In this document: positions 4,842-5,839 of the stretch, in pieces
How positions within the stretch are numbered: the stretch's first letter is position 1
Layout: each line of letters starts with the position of its first letter
Source of the DNA: Dehalococcoidia bacterium
GTDB taxonomy: Bacteria > Chloroflexota > Dehalococcoidia > JACVQG01 > JAHKAY01
Direction of reading: 5' to 3'
Assembly (NCBI GenBank): GCA_030744635.1
Contig: JASLQE010000023.1
Coordinates: 1 to 5,839 of the forward strand
Length of the DNA: 5,839 nt
Notes under the pieces: generated by a model
Seen by the model: the letters and a program-made list of their open reading frames with translations, nothing else
Databases searched by the model: none
What the model was told of the DNA's origin: nothing
Translations under genes and position numbers: made by a program

Positions 4842-5576
4842 GGCACAACCTCCGTGAATAAGAGTCCCCGGCGCCTGGCTGAAGCTGGATGCTACCAGGA
4901 TTGGTACGTTGTATAGCCAGCCCAGCTCAACGGCCCTGGGGTGCATCACCTTGGCCCCGTATGTAGCCATCTCCATCATCTCCTCATATCCTATCTCGGC
5001 CATCGGACGGGCCTCGGGGACGAGCCGGGGGTCCGCGGTAAACACGCCCTCCACATCGGTATAGATTTCACACCGCCCTGCACCCAGCCCAGCGGCCAGG
5101 GCCACAGCAGTAGTATCGGAGCCTCCCCGTCCCAGGGTGGTTACCTCCATCTCCCGTGTAATGCCCTGGAAACCGGCCACCACCACCACCCGGCCAGCCT
5201 CTATCTCCTTTAGCAACCGGTGGGCCTCCACCACCAGGATGCGCGCCCTCCGGTGAGAGGCGTCTGTCCAAATACCAGCTTGGGCTCCGGTGAGGCTCAG
5301 GGCGGGGCATCCCAGGTCATTAAGGGCCATGGCCAGCAGTGTGCTGGAGACAATCTCCCCTGTGGCCAGCAACATGTCCACCTCACGCTCCGGGGGCTGG
5401 TTGGACACCTGATGGGCCAGGCCCAGCAAACTATCAGTGGCGTCCCCCATCGCGGAGACCACCACTACCGCCTGGTCACCGGCTGCCCGTGCCCCGGCAA
5501 CACGGCGGGCAACCGCCTTCAGCCTTTCCACCCCGGCTACTGAGGTGCCCCCGTACTTCTGCACTACCAACGCCAT
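4353..5576 (-). CDS. lysC: aspartate kinase (aspartokinase), two-ACT-domain type
   Basis: Aspartate kinase phosphorylates L-aspartate with ATP, the first step toward lysine (via diaminopimelate), threonine and methionine. The 407-aa protein has the kinase signature VVQKYGGTSVAGVERL (Lys7), SAMGDATDSL (41-50), ATGEIVSS (71-78, Glu74), GFQGITREMEVTTLGRGGSDTTA (135-157), IYTDVEGVFTADPR (171-184) and TYGAKVMHPRAVE (205-217). Two ACT domains follow (about 263-335 and 341-404), with QNASMENITDLTFT and ITTSEIRITCII matching the effector-binding segments of feedback-inhibited enzymes. The frame is open 17 codons further (ATG at 5627), but that is the upstream ThrB-like gene out of frame. ATG at 5576 gives the family N-terminus and has GGGGAGG at 5586-5592. 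It starts 1 nt after the ThrB-like fragment, suggesting coupling. An internal start for a beta subunit is described separately. Confidence 0.96.
   Translation of the reverse strand: MALVVQKYGGTSVAGVERLKAVARRVAGARAAGDQAVVVVSAMGDATDSLLGLAHQVSNQPPEREVDMLLATGEIVSSTLLAMALNDLGCPALSLTGAQAGIWTDASHRRARILVVEAHRLLKEIEAGRVVVVAGFQGITREMEVTTLGRGGSDTTAVALAAGLGAGRCEIYTDVEGVFTADPRLVPEARPMAEIGYEEMMEMATYGAKVMHPRAVELGWLYNVPILVASSFSQAPGTLIHGGCAMEVRNKVRGIAHDTDVAKITVAGVPDRPGIAAAVFEPLARADVSVDTIVQNASMENITDLTFTVSRGDLARSLDIIKEVLPGLGARELLSDSALAKVSIVGSGIQNTPGYAARMFRVLAQEGINIQLITTSEIRITCIIDEDKVREAVGILHHAFEMEKTGD
4849..4853 (-). promoter_or_regulatory. internal ribosome binding site in lysC
   Basis: GGAGG on the minus strand falls within codons for His-Gly-Gly-Cys-Ala, 7 nt before the in-frame ATG at 4841. 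It would drive synthesis of the beta subunit. Confidence 0.6.
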
Positions 5577-5577
5577 G

Positions 5578-5787
5578 TCAGTCAACCTCCCCGGTAACCA
5601 CGCCATCCAGCGCCGGCTGCGCCACACGGGTCGCCCCTGCCACCCCCATCCCCTCGGCTGTCTTCTTCATAGCATCGGCGATGGCGGTCTTATTTTCAAT
5701 GCACAGGGCCCGGCCCAGGTAATCAAAGCCCGTGCCCAGGTTGGCTGCGGTGGCGCGCACCCATACGAAGACCCTCTGCTTCAGCAT
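5578..5787 (-). CDS. 69-aa homoserine-kinase-like (ThrB) fragment, probable remnant
   Basis: Residues 5-28 (RVFVWVRATAANLGTGFDYL then GRAL) match the N-terminus of homoserine kinase, a GHMP kinase (family form V.VPAT.ANLGPGFD.LG.AL), but both conserved prolines are lost (VRAT, LGTG). The GHMP ATP-binding motif (PxxxGLGSSAA) and most of the enzyme (normally ~300 aa) are absent, so it cannot be an active kinase. The last half (AIADAMKKTAEGMGVAGATRVAQPAL...) loosely resembles the C-terminal end of ThrB, which would fit an in-frame internal deletion; that is a tentative reading. The stop TGA at 5578-5580 is 1 nt before lysC. An in-frame TGA just upstream fixes ATG 5787 as the start. No ribosome binding site is seen. 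It may now act as a leader or coupling ORF for lysC, be a small protein of new function, or be decaying. Confidence 0.6.
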   Translation of the reverse strand: MLKQRVFVWVRATAANLGTGFDYLGRALCIENKTAIADAMKKTAEGMGVAGATRVAQPALDGVVTGEVD

Positions 5788-5798
5788 AAGACACCATC

Positions 5799-5804
5799 AT
5801 TATA
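5799..5804 (-). promoter_or_regulatory. -10 element of a promoter for the ThrB-like fragment and lysC
   Basis: TATAAT on the minus strand lies 11 nt before ATG at 5787. The only -35 at 17-bp spacing is TATCCA (5822-5827), a weak match. The predicted start near 5792 leaves about 4-5 leader nt, and no ribosome binding site is present, so the transcript would be nearly leaderless as predicted for gatC. The rest of 5788-5839 shows no gene. Confidence 0.45.
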
Positions 5805-5839
5805 ATTCAGGCCACACCCTGTGGATAGTGAGGGGATAC

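Noticed and set aside
5577..5627. 17-residue extension of aspartate kinase from ATG 5627
   Set aside because: ATG 5576 gives the conserved N-terminus with a good ribosome binding site; the extension overlaps the ThrB-like frame out of phase.

Overview
The window is a GC-rich (roughly 60% by eye) piece of a bacterial chromosome with short, mostly housekeeping genes. Gene content and style suggest Chloroflexota, possibly Dehalococcoidia. The clues are a CaiB/BaiF CoA-transferase beside an Old Yellow Enzyme, a stand-alone EF-Tu domain-2-like barrel protein beside gatCA, and promoters placed so close to start codons that mRNAs would be nearly leaderless. This assignment is an inference from gene content, not a phylogenetic result. 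I see no phage, IS, CRISPR, tRNA or rRNA.

Layout. (1) 1-1752: a divergent pair. A partial NADH:flavin oxidoreductase runs off the left edge on the minus strand, and a complete class III CoA-transferase lies on the plus strand. The 116-bp gap holds two facing extended -10 promoters. (2) 1753-1936: 184 bp between convergent units, with a possible bidirectional hairpin terminator and a dense palindrome cluster; no gene seen. (3) 1937-3985, minus strand: gatC-gatA-(EF-Tu domain-2-like protein), a probable operon. gatC has a near-consensus promoter and almost no leader; gatA probably starts at TTG. (4) 3986-4115: divergent control region with two TTGACA promoters, whose -35 boxes form a perfect 9-bp inverted repeat around a second dyad. 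(5) 4116-4340, plus: a minimal NifU/Nfu-type Fe-S protein. (6) 4353-5787, minus: a 69-aa remnant resembling homoserine kinase, followed after 1 nt by a complete aspartate kinase, which carries an internal start with its own ribosome binding site at the position expected for a separate beta (regulatory) subunit.

Function. GatC and GatA are two subunits of the tRNA-dependent amidotransferase that makes Gln-tRNA(Gln)/Asn-tRNA(Asn); GatB must be encoded elsewhere. Aspartate kinase opens the lysine/threonine/methionine pathway, and homoserine kinase belongs to its threonine branch, so the ThrB-like remnant is in a sensible place. The CoA-transferase/flavin oxidoreductase pair suggests catabolism of an acyl-CoA substrate that cannot be named from sequence. 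I found no clearly new multi-gene system. The best leads are the barrel protein tied to gatCA, the ThrB remnant, the internal aspartokinase start and the symmetric divergent promoter.
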